From: Choristoneura fumiferana
Lineage: Eukaryota > Arthropoda > Insecta > Lepidoptera > Tortricidae
DNA: 64,000 nucleotides
Direction: 5' to 3'
Assembly (NCBI RefSeq): GCF_025370935.1
Contig: NC_133493.1
Span: 1,248,845-1,312,844 of the forward strand
The position numbers and the translations under genes were made by a program. Within the stretch, counting starts at the first letter, position 1, and every line of letters starts with the position of its first letter. Below the pieces are notes generated by a model, which was not told the origin of the DNA, ran no database searches, and saw only the letters and a list, made by a program, of their open reading frames with translations. Positions 10,901-22,704 of the stretch are shown here, one piece after another.

Positions 10901-13900
10901 CTGGAAAAACAATAAGATACTAAGCAAAATGATGAGATTTTACATAATTTTGATACGCTATAAGAATAATTTTAGTATGAAAATTGGTGATGTCGTTAGG
11001 AACTCCAAACAGAAGATCGTTTTAGTTTTCGTAACATAATTCAATAACCCGTTGTTTTTATTATTTTATTGAATATAAAAAAAGAAATTCGCGGTCGTAA
11101 CCGTATTTTATAAAAATCATGAGATACACTACCTAACTTTTCCCTAACAGCAAAATAGGTAACCAAATATCTTGCTAGTATAATTTTGAGTTGCATTAAA
11201 ATGCGATCACATAATACCAAAATTAAACTGAAACCAAATTCGTATGCAGGTTTTTTTTTCACAGTTTTAATTTCATCTCAATATCTAGATACTTAAGCAA
11301 AAAAAAAATTATAACAAAAAATTGAACCGACTACAAAAAATCATAAAAAAAAAAATCTACCAGTCTGGAGTCGGTCGGTGCCTCAGCACAAGCCAGCACG
11401 AGTGGACCTATAGTCATCTACCTTACCTACGCACTATACCTATTATGTTGGGCTTCAATCACTCCTGCTGGCTCGTCCTGAGGCGTCGACCGACTTCAGA
11501 CTGGTAGATAATTATTTTCATGGTTTTTTGTAGTCGGTTCAATTTTTTGTTATATTTTTTTTTCACGCTTTTTAGTGTAAATAATATATGATACAATAGT
11601 TTAATATCAACTGCTCGTCACCTTTTACGAAAGATTGCTTTTTCCGATGCAGAGACGTTAATTATTGAGGAGTCCTGGTGCTTCACCACCCGTTTTACCA
11701 TATGCATTACGAGGAGCATAAATTGCTTAGCAACTGTGTCAAAGTAAATAAAATTCAACCCGTGAAATATGAACTTGTTATTGAGTAGTATAACTCCTAT
11801 GGTCAACTGGGTCTTTATCATCAGCTCCACTTCACCAAATTATGATTTTCAATAGCAAATACACTACACGAGTTACTATATATCCAATGTAGGTACTATA
11901 GGTGTCCCTACAACATTTGAAAAGTTCCCTCGATTTCCTTAAGATCCAATCATCAGTTCCTGATTTGGTGCTTATGGGACCTAATTGAAGACATTCCTAG
12001 ACGAACGCAAAAAAAAACAATCAGTTCATAAATGACGGAGTCTGAGGTAACAAACATAAACAAAACAACCGAATTGATAACCTCCTCCTTTTTTTTGAAG
12101 CCGGTTAAAAATGATAACTAAGATAATATGTATCTTTCTAAGCTATATCGCGTCTTTTTAAATAGTTATTATAAAAATTAAACATTTATTTTTAACGTTT
12201 TAATAGTAATGTATATCTCGGTAGTCAAAAATCTACATTAGATGAGCGTATTTTTATTGCATAATGCCATTTTGGTGTAGTAATTTTTTTTTTTCATCGC
12301 GATTAGCTTGACAAGGGATGAGGCTGAACAGGATTAAGCATAAAAAAATTGTACCTTTAACAGTACTTAAGTAGATTTCATTAATTCTTACATTTGTAGC
12401 TGTGACCCTAAAAATGGGGAGATGAGGGAGATTTTTTTAGATTTAAAAAAAAATGACCTCAAAGCAAATCATCAAAGCTCTGGAATGAACTATCGCCTGC
12501 GGTATTCCCGGACCGATATGACCTTCAAGCTTTCAAGAAAAGAGCGTCCCTAGAGCAAAAAGAACTCCTACCTAAAAGGCCGGCAACGCACTTGTGACTC
12601 TTCTGGTGTCCATGGGCGACGGTAATCGCCATAAAAAAAATCTCAAAAACAGCCATTTTTACTAAACCTAAAACCTTATATTCTGAGAGGTAATTTAATT
12701 AGCTGCTCTATCAGCTGTCGACGGTATGGTATGGCATATGGTCTACTTCTGGAACACCTGTGTACTTAATACAGAGTTGCAATGTTGAATGAAATTCTTC
12801 AACTGAAAATTGTAGTACGACACGATATTATTTGCAATATTTATAAATATTTTTTAGCGGAAGCCGACAGATTTAACAAACTTATAACACCCCTCTTTTT
12901 GCGTCGCGGGTTAAAAAGGTCGAGGATAATAATGTACCTAAGTCACTATTTCAAGAAGGTTCAAGAGTGAGTTGCAAATTGCCACTGGAATTTCAAAAAG
13001 AACTTTGAACAATAAGTATGTAACCGAAGTCAGTTCTGAGCCACCTTCCACGTCTGTTCAGTTTGCTTGCTACTTCGAAAACAGGAAACCGAAAAAGAAA
13101 TTTATTCGGATATAAGTAGACGAATTTGATGTGATATAATTCGAAAAAATGGTGTATGATTTTTACTAAATATTTAATGAACTACCGACACTAAAATCAT
13201 TAAAAGCTTAATGGAGAACTTTTGAAAATTTTAATTTACAGTAAGTAGTCATAGAAAAAAGTAGGTGGCTTTTTCTAGTAGTTGCAAGTTGCAACAGCTC
13301 TCTATTCGACCGTGGCAATTAACAGAGTCGGATTTACAATTTGGCCGTTTCAGGATTATTATGTTAAAGTCAGTATATAAAACTGTATTAGTATATTTGA
13401 CTTGGGCAAAGTTTACATTTCATAATTTTGACGTAAACTAATTAAGTCCATAAATATTTTTTGTTTAATGCCACATGAAGGTAAAACGAGCAAGTGGGTC
13501 ACCTGATCGTAAGTGATCACCACCGCCCATGGACACTCGCAACACCAGAGGGATTGCAGGAGCGCTGCCAACCTAGAGGGCTAAGATAAAATGCCTCTTG
13601 TGCCAGTAATTTCACCGGCTGTCTTACTCTCCTGCTTTGAAATAAAACAAATTTGTTGATTGATGGAATATCAGCGGTGTTCGGACATCGTCGTTAATAG
13701 CCAAATTGTCTCTTTCCAGGGAACCGAAATTCTTTATCGCCGGGTAGGTATGTAATGTACTTAATAAGATAATAAGTGACACGCATTATTATGGGTCACA
13801 CATTTAGATATAAATTAAACCCCGTTATCTAACTGTCAGGTTTTGCTTATAAAGTTATTTGTCAAAATAAAAGTCTGTTTTGTAAATGCTCTTGAGATAA

Positions 13901-16900
13901 CTCATTGATAGGAGAGGTAGAGATACAACTTACTAGGTAATACCGGGTGGGCCCTCCAGCAGGGCTACTACGAAACTCAAAGTTCGTATCGTACCGTCCC
14001 TCTCGCTCTCGTATTAAATAGTATAAGTGCAAGAGGGACTGCACGACACGAACTTCGAGTTTAGAGTTTCGTTTTAGCCCTGCTGTAACAGAAGCAAAAA
14101 ATTAAACCCAGGTTCTACTACTCAAATGGAACTACTTTAGTTAGTCTGCAACTTTCAAAAGTTAAGTAATTTTATCATTAGTTTATTCCAACAGAATTAA
14201 TGGTATTGTATATGATATGACAATGAAATAATTGTCGACCGACCCCTCAACACTTTAAATTAATATGAATACTCCTATACATGTTTTAAGAGTAAAACCG
14301 ACTCCAAAAAAATAACAAAAAATGGAACCGACTACAAAACCCTTGAAAATATTTTTCTAGGTACGTACTAGCTCGAAGTCGGTGACTCAGCACGACCCAG
14401 CAGGAGGGATTGAAACCCATAGTATGTAAAAGAAGTAGACGACTATTGTCCCACTCCTGCTGGCTCGTGCTGAGTCACCGACTTCGAGCTAGTACGTACC
14501 TACCTAGAAAAATATTTTCAAGGGTTTAGATTAGATTAGATTAGATTATTTATTCATTCAGTATAAAATTACATCATAGTTTGTAGGTACCTACATGTCA
14601 AAGTTACGAAAATTTATACTGAAATTGTCAAGAATACACAAAAGATTAAATTGGAAAACAATTGTATGTCACAAAATGTTAAAATTGAATAAAATAATAA
14701 AAAAAACAATAAAACAATTAAAATTCAAAACAGGTTCTCATCAAATTAAAATTACAATAATGTCAGGGGATCGTCCAATAAAAAATCATAAAATAATTTG
14801 ATAAATAAAAATGGCAAGTAAAAACTGAAAAAAATAAATAATCAATATTGAAAATAATCAGAAGTCAAAAACAAAAATAAAAATGTAAAATAACAATGAA
14901 ATATTAAAAACTAAAACTTAATATCTGCAAATTCATTAACAGTTTCCATTTTCCATTCAGTTTCAGTTTTCCATTTTTTTTTTGGAGTCGGTTTTGTTAT
15001 TATTCCGATATTCCCACGGAATAGGGATAAAATCTCGAAATAACAACCGTTGCGCTTAGTCATAAAATTTGGTATGTAGGTAGTTGGACGTCTGGAATTG
15101 TTGATGAATTTTTGACCCGATATTCTCACGGGATAGCCCATAGCCATGCTTGTAAATAATCAACCGCTGGGCTTAAGGCCATTAAATTTAGTATGTAGGT
15201 AGCTGGACCTCTGGAATAACACATAGGCTACTTTTTATCCCGATATTCCCACGGGATACCTAGGGATAAAATCTTGAAATAACAACCGCTGGGCTTAGAG
15301 CCATGAAATTTAGTACGTAGGTATCTGGACCTTTGGAATAACACATAGGCTATTTTTTACCCCGATATTCCCACGGGATAGGGATAAAATGTTGAAATAA
15401 TAACCGCTGAGCTTAGAGTCATGAAATTTGGTATGTAGGTAGTTGGACGTCTGGAATAACACATAGGCGACTTTTTGACCCGATATTCCACGGGATACCT
15501 AGGGATAAAATCTTGAAATTACAACCTCTGGGCTTAGAGCCATGAAATTTAGTGTGTAGGTAGCTGGACCTCTGGAAAAACACAGGCTATTTTTTACCCA
15601 GATATTCCCACGGGATAGCGATAAAATTTAGAAATAATAACTGCTGAGCTTAGAGTCAATGAAATTTGGTACGTAGGTAGCTCGAATGTTTAGAAAAACA
15701 CATAGACGACTTTTTGACCCGATATTCCTACGGGATACCTAGGGATAAAATGTCGAAATAACAACCGCTGGGCTTAGAGGCATTAAATTTGGTATGTAGG
15801 TAGCCGGACGTCTGGAATAACACATACGCTACTTTTATCCCGATTTTCTCACGGGATAGTTTTGTAACTAAGGTACCCCATACATCCCTGTATTATTATT
15901 ATTATTATGTATTTTTTTCTTTAATTTTATACTGTAGTTTTTAAGTATTTTATTTGTAATTATTTTATGTTGAAAAAATGTATTTCTGCCAAGTTTCTTG
16001 CGGCGCATTCTTCTTGGCAATGATGGTCTTTCCGAAAGCGCTGGTAGTTTAAAAAATGACGTGACGTGAGTGATTTTAGAGGGGGAGGAGGTTTGTGTTC
16101 AACGATACCCGACACTATAGGGTTAGTTGAAAAAAAACACCCCCACTACGTCTATGGGAGGTTGTGGGGTTTGCAGGTGGTAGGACCTTGTGCAAGGTCC
16201 GCCCGGATTGCTACCACCATCTTGCTCGCTAATCCTGCCGTGAAATAGCAGTGCTTGCACTGTTGTGTTTCGGCGTGGAGAGTAAGACAGCCGGTGAAAT
16301 TACCTACTGGCACTTGAGGTATCCCATCTTAGGCCTCTAGGTTGGCAACGCATCTGCAATATACCCCTGGTGTTGCGGGTGTCTATGGGCGGTGGTAATC
16401 TCTTACCATCAGGTGACCCACTTGCTCGTTTGCCATTCAGTCAAATAAAAAAAAAGGTACACTAAAATTTTTTTTATTTTACTACTGTTGTCGCGCCGAC
16501 AAGTATATTTACACCAAATTATAGCTTTCTAGTATTTGCTACTACTAACGGTCTCTGAGCCAGACAGGCAGTCAGACGGACAGACATGGCGAAACTATAA
16601 AAGGGTTCCGTAAGCCTAAAAACGAGGAAAACCCAAACCAGTTACTTACCCGCGACATTGATGTTGAACTATAATAATTTTATGATAGTACTATACCGTG
16701 AACTCCTTCAACTTTGCCCTCTGGCCCCAACATTGCCTGATTCAATTTAGAGTCGATAACTAGTAATAATAATTCCCGTGTAGATAAAAGTTTAAAACCT
16801 ATAAGAGTGTTAAGTTATCGACTAAATCGAATCAGGCAATGTTAGGGCCAGAAGGCAAAGTTGAAGCAGTTTACGGTATACTATTAATAATCTTATTGTC

Positions 16901-16987
16901 AAATTAGTCCAATTATTTTTGTTTTTACTTACGTGGTGCTCCTAAAGCAAGGGCACTAATTAGGATGCAAAACCTGAATATGAACAT
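10740..16987 (-). CDS. Secreted CLIP-domain protein (serine protease family), partial: two exons only
   Basis: Exon 1 (16987-16933) encodes the signal peptide MFIFRFCILISALALGAP. Exon 2 (10900-10740) joins in phase and continues QYDDQSLFKC, GECISLQLCPRGVELL and TLRSLTCGF. The spacing Cys...Gly-x-Cys...Cys...Leu-Leu...Cys-Gly-Phe is that of the insect CLIP domain, which precedes the protease domain in clotting- and melanisation-cascade enzymes and their inactive homologues. Exon 2 ends at a good donor (AAG|GTATCT), just where the last Cys-Cys pair and the protease domain should follow, but no such exon is visible between 10739 and Atg13. The 6-kb intron is entirely repeats. The gene may be truncated, misassembled, or continue elsewhere. 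Substrate and family branch cannot be told. Confidence 0.75.
11300..11555. mobile_element. Fold-back element, family CCGACTTC (copy 1)
   Basis: Inverted arms: AAAAAATTGAACCGACTAC and CTACCAGTCTGGAGTCGGTC on the left match their complements on the right around 11480-11550. Sister at 14295-14527. Confidence 0.7.
12470..12640 (+). mobile_element. LINE C-terminal fragment (CR1/Jockey-like)
   Basis: Encodes remnants of the common LINE tail (ALWNELSPAVFPDRYDLQAF ... KRPATHL) shared with 54000-54235. Confidence 0.55.
13470..13640 (-). mobile_element. Poly(A)-type retroposon, ~185 bp family (copy 2)
   Basis: Reverse-complement copy of 6729-6910, containing CGAGCAAGTGGGTCACCTGA and TGCCAACCTAGAGG. 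Confidence 0.7.
13961..14081. mobile_element. Fold-back MITE, family AGGGCTACTAC (copy 2)
   Basis: Arms AGGGCTACTACGAAACTC and its complement ending TTTTAGCCCT. The outer CAGC/GCTG bases extend the palindrome. Confidence 0.75.
14295..14527. mobile_element. Fold-back element, family CCGACTTC (copy 2)
   Basis: Long inverted arms including TACGTACTAGCTCGAAGTCG, GTGACTCAGCACGA and their complements at 14465-14520. Confidence 0.8.
14528..14930 (-). repeat. AT-rich LINE 3'-tail-like region with (ATTAG)n
   Basis: Four ATTAG repeats (~14526-14547) followed by TTTATTCATTCAGTATAAAAT and A/T-only sequence, resembling 3' ends of minus-oriented LINEs. It has one A-rich spurious frame and no gene. Confidence 0.4.
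15004..15857 (+). repeat. Tandem array, ~118-121 bp unit x ~7, dimeric higher-order pattern
   Basis: Units begin CCCGATATTCCCACGGGATA at about 15004, 15119, 15239, 15361, 15479, 15599, 15719, with a partial unit at 15838. Two unit types alternate: one has CCTAGGGATAAAATCTTG plus GGGCTTAGAGCC, the other ATAGGGATAAAATGTTG plus GAGCTTAGAGTC. The monomer is related to the Helitron-like 5' sequence at 9394-9720. Confidence 0.9.
16262..16458 (+). mobile_element. Poly(A)-tailed retroposon, ~185 bp family (copy 3)
   Basis: Starts GTTGTGTTTCGGCGTGGAG and ends TTGCCATTCAGTC plus an A-run. Confidence 0.75.
16696..16876. mobile_element. Mariner-type fold-back MITE CCGTAAACTGC (copy 1)
   Basis: Flanked by TA dinucleotides. 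Inverted ends CCGTGAACTCCTTCAACTTT / AAAGTTGAAGCAGTTTACGG, and nearly the whole element is palindromic. Sister at 38281-38495. Confidence 0.8.
16933..16987 (-). CDS. CLIP-domain gene exon 1 (signal peptide)
   Basis: ATG at 16987 reading down, 18 codons plus one base, donor C|GTAAGT. Hydrophobic core FRFCILISALALGA. Confidence 0.75.
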
Positions 16988-16999
16988 GTTGTTGGTAAG

Positions 17000-17130
17000 T
17001 TTGGTAACGTGCCGCTTTGCGCGTTCTCGGTACAGACTGCTTGGTCACTACTGCAGTGCTTCGCTAACTGTCGGAACTTCGGAGTGGGTGGAGTGAACTA
17101 CTTTATCTGTATTTATCCGCCGATTATGTC
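17000..17130 (-). promoter_or_regulatory. Probable 5' flank/promoter of the CLIP-domain gene
   Basis: Sequence immediately upstream of the signal-peptide ATG on the minus strand. It contains GGATAAATACAGATAAAG (a TATA-like ATAAATA and GATA motifs). The assignment is positional; no transcription start can be fixed. Confidence 0.3.
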
Positions 17131-17232
17131 ATACTAAAATAGCAGAAGTAAGTTCACTACAAACAAAAGTACATAGTGCGGCTCAAATGTGTGCGCGTCG
17201 GTTGACGCCGGTACGCACGCACCCGCCCCACG

Positions 17233-17928
17233 CACGCACTTAGCGTCTTTAGAGCGTCGTCTATTTAACGCCCGCGCAGCGCCGACGTAACGTTCACGTT
17301 GCGGCGCAGCGGCGCCAGTAGCGTCTTTCGGACGCCAGCGTCTCGTTAAAGCCCGCGCAGCGTCGACGCGGCGTCCGTGCAGCGTCGCCTCGACGTCAGA
17401 TGGCGATTGCCAGATGCCAGCGTCTAGCCAGAGATCCCCTCCCGCCGAGACTCGCCACCGCGTACGCCACAACTCAGTTAGTCAGTCAGAAAATAACACA
17501 TCATGTCGGAAATGCAGTCATCGACAGGAGACGTGTTTGATACTGAAATTTTTATACAAGAAATATAAAACCGTCCTGTAATATGGGATAAAAGAGATTA
17601 CCTACATGCAATTTATTTGTCCCATAGTTTTCACACTGACCGAATTCAGAAGGGTTACGTTTGGCGCTAATGTTTCAACTGAGGCTGTAGAAATGCGGTG
17701 GATTGCGTTGCGCTCTGTTCGTTATAGTGACGTTGTGCGAGCGCTGACAAGACGCTGACGCTCGACAAACGCTATTGACGCCGCCGCGTCGACGCTGCGC
17801 GGGCGTTAATGACACACTGGCGGGCGTCCGAAAGACGCCATCGGCGTCGCGGCGCCGCAACGTGAACGTTACGTCGGTGCTGCGCGGGCGTTTACTAGAC
17901 GACGACGCCCGAAAGATACTAAGTGGGC
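17233..17928. mobile_element. GC-rich element with ~180-bp terminal inverted repeats
   Basis: The left arm (17233-17400) is the inverse of the right arm (17755-17928): both carry ACGCCCGCGCAGC, GACGTAACGTTCACGTTGCG and GCGTCTTTCGGACGCC. Termini are CACTTAG-type. It is strongly GC-rich inside an AT-rich genome and has no credible ORF. Confidence 0.75.
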
Positions 17929-17950
17929 CCGGGCTCTAAGTTTTCTCTGT

Positions 17951-18719
17951 AGTCAAGGCTGCGCTGCCGTCCGTTACATTTCAGGACACAAAAAATAGAT
18001 ACCTACCTACCTACCTATAAACAATATAGTTATAGTACCTATTACGAGTATGTGTAGGTAAACATGAGTAGTATTACACAGTCGCCATCGCCACTCCGGC
18101 GAATTTATAAATAATGTTTTTAAATTTAGTATTATAATAATAATATTAATATAGCGGCATAGAATCTTGTAACGTGTCTAGACTAGACTCTGCAGATATA
18201 AGACAATTTTAGTTAACTTTCGTAGTAAAATTAACCAAAAAAAGCTTATTTTATTTTACTCCAATTTAAATTTAATTACATGACAAGATACAACAATCTG
18301 ATAGTAAACAAATTAAAAAAAATACATAAATATACCTAACTATAAAAAAACCATCTAAGAAGCCCACTGGCGGCGGCATTACCTTTCTGTACAGTCAGAG
18401 AAATTCGCTGGAAGAAGCCAGCTCTGTGGTCTCCTGAGGTCTCTATCAGCTGGGACGACAAGGCCCCCATGAAGGCCCTCATGTCAGCCGACCAGGGACC
18501 CATAGGTAATTAATCTAAAATAGACATCGACAACCCTAAGCATCCGCGCCGGAGTAGGCAAGGCAGTTAAGTCTCCTAAAGGGTCGGAGTTTACATACTT
18601 CTCCTATTTTACTATTATTATGTCGCGTCGCTTGCGCACGCCGCGGGTCGAATTCATCCGTTTGGTTTTGGGTTTTCCCACATTTATAACGTTTGCAATG
18701 ACACTGACGTAGGGGTGTA
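17951..18719. other. Repeat-derived spacer
   Basis: A moderately GC-rich segment at ~18360-18600 (GCCCACTGGCGGCGGC ... CGCCGGAGTAGGCAAGG) looks like a degraded retroelement piece. Otherwise AT-rich with no gene. Confidence 0.4.
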
Positions 18720-19450
18720 CTGGTTTACTAATGTATCGGCGAAAATTATTTAGCAAATTATTAACTCCCAAACTATTTATCCCATATTTTTATTTAGGTG
18801 AAATATTATTTCCCAACTCAACGTTTCGCACTAATATCATTTTCCAACTAATGATTCGATAAATTATTATTATGCAAATTATTACCTGGAATTTTTTTAA
18901 GATGTCATTTATGTTTTCGTCAAATGTATTGATTGGCATACCTTAATTTAGCAACTTATTGAATGGCATCCAACCTACTTTTCTAGTGTCATTTATCCTG
19001 GCTGCTATAAAAAAACCTAACATCGAAGGCTAAACCTAAACTATCCAAGTCGCTTCTGCTCCGAACCGTCTTGCTCGCTCGCTTCGCTCGCTCGCACAAA
19101 TCAAATTAAAGCATAACTTTGCAATGTAAAAAATTGCCCAAATATTATTTGACAATTTGTTATTTGCCTAAGCAAATCATTTGCTACATAATTATTTGCC
19201 ACATAAATGTGTGATGAAGTAAAATTTTGCAATGTAAAAACGTTGCGAAATAAAAAAAATGCGAAGTAAAGTTATGCCAAATATTAGTTTGCCAAATGAA
19301 ACTTTTGGCGAAAGGTTGGTTGCTAAGTGAAATTTTGCGAAACATATTTCACTGGGTGTACTACTGCCTTTTCGGCGAAATTATGTTTCGCCAAATTTCA
19401 CTTAACAACCAATCTTTTGCCGAAGTTTCATTTGGCAAACCATTCGTTGG
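18720..19450. repeat. Quasi-periodic (~15-16 bp) element with CTCGCTTCGCTCG core, type A
   Basis: Both flanks are built of degenerate ~15-16-bp words. The right flank repeats TTGCCAAATNAAANT-like units; the left flank uses its opposite-strand relatives such as AAATTATTNTNCCCA. In the middle (~19060-19100) sits TTGCTCGCTCGCTTCGCTCG, preceded by CCTAACATCGAAGGCTAAACC. A second element with the same plan but different words is at 29735-30435. Confidence 0.65.
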
Positions 19451-19473
19451 CTAACTTTACTTCGCATACGGAT

Positions 19474-19584
19474 GACGGTACGATACGAACTTCGATTTTC
19501 AAACTTCGAAGTAGGCCCTCTGCAGGGCTACTACGAAACTCGTGCGAAACTCTAAACTCGAAGTCCGTGTCGTGCGGTCCCTCT
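19474..19584. mobile_element. Two MITE arms in inside-out order (family AGGGCTACTAC)
   Basis: A right arm (GGTACGATACGAACTTCG ... GTAGGCCCTCTG) is followed directly by a left arm (CAGGGCTACTACGAAACTC ... GTCCCTCTG). The order is the reverse of intact copies, suggesting the junction of two adjacent copies. Confidence 0.6.
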
Positions 19585-19711
19585 GCTAATATTAAAACGT
19601 CAAATTGGTCACGTTCAAATAGACGCACGTTGCGTAGATTTACATAAAAGTTCTGACATACTAAAGTAAAGTTTGGCCCAAAGTTTGACCACTGTATGTA
19701 TTTACTATAAA

Positions 19712-19743
19712 NNNNNNNNNNNNNNNNNNNNNNNNNNNNNNNN
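19712..19743. other. Assembly gap (32 Ns)
   Basis: A run of N from 19712 to 19743. The true size is unknown. It lies where the missing 5' exons of Cpsf160 could be. Confidence 0.98.
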
Positions 19744-19845
19744 TCTGTTCTTCGAGCGATGTGGCCCGGACTGGAAGATATAGGTCCGTTCTATTCTTAA
19801 ACAAGCATGGCACAGACTAAGTTGATCTAGTGTGAAATAAACCAA

Positions 19846-20438
19846 AAAACCGGCAAAGAGCGTGTCGGACATGCCCAAAATAGGGTTCCGTAGCCATTAC
19901 GAAAAAATTAAGTAGTATTTTTCTAACGATTTCGTATTTTGTACGGAATATTCCAAGTTTAGGTATATTTTATACCTTAGGCTGCTATTTACTCTTAAAC
20001 TACTAATAATTCTCAAGAAAACTAAACCGTTATAGTTTTTCTTGTAAGTGTGATATAATTACTACCATCCTGATTTTTTTTTAATTTTTGCACCCACCGG
20101 TTTAGATTTTAGAGGGATGGAGGGTACGCTCGATTTTAATGAAAATTTGCACTTTAAAGTTGAATATTTTGCAAACAAATCACTGAATCGAAAAATCGTT
20201 TTAGCAACCCCCTAATGGTATTAAAAGAACTATCCACCGATACCCCACACTACAAGGTCTTTACGTCTATGGGAGGTAGGTACTCCAAAAATATTGTTTT
20301 TGAATTTTTTATTGTACCATTTTGTCGGCATAGTTTATATATTTTCGTGCAAAATTACAGCTTTCTAGCATTGATAGTCCCTGAGAAACACAGACAGACA
20401 CGGCGAAACGTTTTTGCCATTTTGGCTACAGAACCCTA
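19846..20438 (-). mobile_element. 'TTCCGT' element (copy 1, inverted)
   Basis: Starts CCGGCAAAGAGCGTGTCGGA, then ATAGGGTTCCGTAGCCATTA, and ends TTTTTGCCATTTTGGCTAC. Inverse of 21023-21545 over most of its length. Confidence 0.75.
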
Positions 20439-21022
20439 AGAAATGCACTTTTTACAGTAATTTATTTCATTTTAAAGTCATGTACATATTTGTAAAAAGT
20501 AATTTAGTAACAAGATGCAAAAAACAACGATGTAGAGGTACTTGTCAGAGTATATAAAAACAAATGATTGCTCGAAATAAGTGCGTTATTTAGTTTCATT
20601 TCCAAAACGAATCCTAAAACTTTAAAGCTAGTTTCAAACAGCCTCGCTTTAGTGCCTAATCGATACGGAAACCAAATAAATCTAGCCTTTAACGCATTGG
20701 CAAAGAGCTCAAACTCCCATGCGCAAATTTAAGTAGGTATATAAAGCCATCGGACGTTCAATTTCACAAAGGAAATGCAAAGAGATTTAACTTTGAAATT
20801 TTATTGCCTTGGCGAGGCATAATTTTGATATATACTGAATGCCCGCCAATGGTAGAGATGTGAAGTAATTATCGTACGAATAAAGCTTCCAGTGCAGAGA
20901 AGGAAGTTAATCGTTTGGAACATGACTAGAATACAAGAATTGAAGTGACTTAACAACCAGAACTGGATAATTTATAGAAGTTTGATTGAGGATTGAGACG
21001 AACTCTTGCAAAAATCCAAACT
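20439..21022. other. AT-rich spacer
   Basis: No repeat family, conserved ORF or splice-bounded exon was recognised. Confidence 0.4.
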
Positions 21023-21545
21023 CTTCCAAAATGGCAAAAACGGAACCCTTATAAGTCATGTCTGTCTGTCTGTCCGTCCGCGGCTTTTCTCAGGGACTAT
21101 CAATGCTAGAAAGCTGAAAAAAATGTTTTAGAGTATCCCCTATAGACGTAAAGTGGGCGTTTTTTTTTTCATCCAACCTTGTAGTGTGGAGTATCATTGG
21201 ATAGGTCTTTTAAAACCGTTACGGGGTTGCTAAAACGATTTTTCTATTCAGTAAAGTGCAAATTTTCATTAAAATCGAGCGTCCCCCCCCCCTCTAAAAT
21301 CTAAACCGGTGGGTGGAAAAATTCGAAAAAAATCTGAATGGTAGGAAGTATATCAAACTTAAGTTTTCTTGGGAATTATTAGTAGTTTAAGAGTAAATAA
21401 CAGCCTAAGGTGTTAAATATACCTAAACTTGGAATATTCCGTACAAAATACGAAATCCTTAAAAAAATATTACTTACTTAATTTTTTCGTAATGGCTAGG
21501 GAACCCTATTTTGGGCGTGTCCGACACGCTCTTGGCCGGTTTTTT
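21023..21545 (+). mobile_element. 'TTCCGT' element (copy 2)
   Basis: Opens AAATGGCAAAAACGGAACCC and GTCTGTCTGTCTGTCCGTC, and closes GGGCGTGTCCGACACGCTC. Together with copy 1 it forms a large inverted repeat with ~0.58 kb between arms. Confidence 0.75.
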
Positions 21546-21649
21546 TACATATAACTGACCGTGATTGACCCCTATCTCACCTGATGTTAAGTGCAGATGA
21601 GGCCAAAGGTGTAACTCACTGGTTCAGTAACAGCCTATTCACTCTAGCC

Positions 21650-21860
21650 TTGAAGAGCCCTAGATTATATCCGGGAATACAGACGACGGGAGCGAATTCC
21701 ATTCCTTAGCAGTTCGCATTATGAAAGATGAAGCAAACCGCTTCGTGCGGGTCAATGAAACGCGAACTACATAAGGATGAAGACTCTCCCCCCGCCTGAA
21801 AGTACGTTGGCAAAAAATGGAGATGGAGGAATTAGACAATTCCTGCGCGCACTCACCAAA
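21650..21860 (-). mobile_element. LINE C-terminal fragment
   Basis: Minus-strand frame reads SLTRTKRFASSFIMRTAKEW then NSLPSSVFPD, the usual tail of CR1/Jockey-type LINE ORF2. Confidence 0.6.
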
Positions 21861-22704
21861 GTTATCCGGTATAACCAAACCAACAAAAAGTTGGAATACC
21901 CAAATTGTCACTTCAAAGTTCAATATCTCAAAAACGGCTGGACTAATTTTGATAAAACTTGTCTACTACTTTAAAAAAAAACGCATTCAAATCGGTCCAA
22001 CCGTTTAAGAATTACGGTGCCACAGACAGACAGATACACTTAGCGGTCAAACTTATGACACCCCTCTTTTTGCGTTGGGGGTTAAAAAATAGACAGACAA
22101 GCAACTCTACGATGGTGTTCGAGGCTCTGTAGCCTGTTCCCGATCAGCGGACTGCTTGCAGATGCAGTGCTTAATGATGAAATCACGTTAACGGATATGA
22201 CAACTCATAAAATTCAGTCTTTGTTATCATAAAGACCATAAGAAATGCTATGCTGCCTGAGCCTATTGCATAAGTACCTATTTGTAACGTGTTTGTTCTG
22301 TTTTTGATTTTGTATGTGTCCTTATTACCCGACTGCGAAGAAGGAGGGTTATGTGTTTGACGCGTACGTATGACAGTATGTATGTAAGTATGTATGTATG
22401 TCTATTCCTATGTCCTCTTGTAACTACTGAACGGCTGAACCAATTTTGATAAATTATACGTCATTGGATTTGTCTTAATGACGCGAGTGACACTGGGTAC
22501 ATGAAATTCTTGAAAAAATAAAATGGCGGATTTTTGGCGCCAAATTGTAAGTTTTCAAAAAATGTTTTTTATTCAAACCTATCGAGTGGGGTATCAAATG
22601 AAAGCTAATAATTATCCAATTCTAAAAATATATGGGTTATAACCGTTTTAATATACAATTTTGACAGAAAAGTGTGAAATAAAACAATAAATTTAAAAAA
22701 ATCA

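Noticed and set aside
15004..15857. Regular repeats resembling a CRISPR-like array
   Set aside because: Monomers of ~120 bp are repeated along their whole length with no unique spacers, and the DNA is eukaryotic.
17134..17472. 112-aa minus frame upstream of the CLIP gene
   Set aside because: Falls in the GC-rich inverted-repeat arm, where stop codons are rare by composition; no domain is recognisable.
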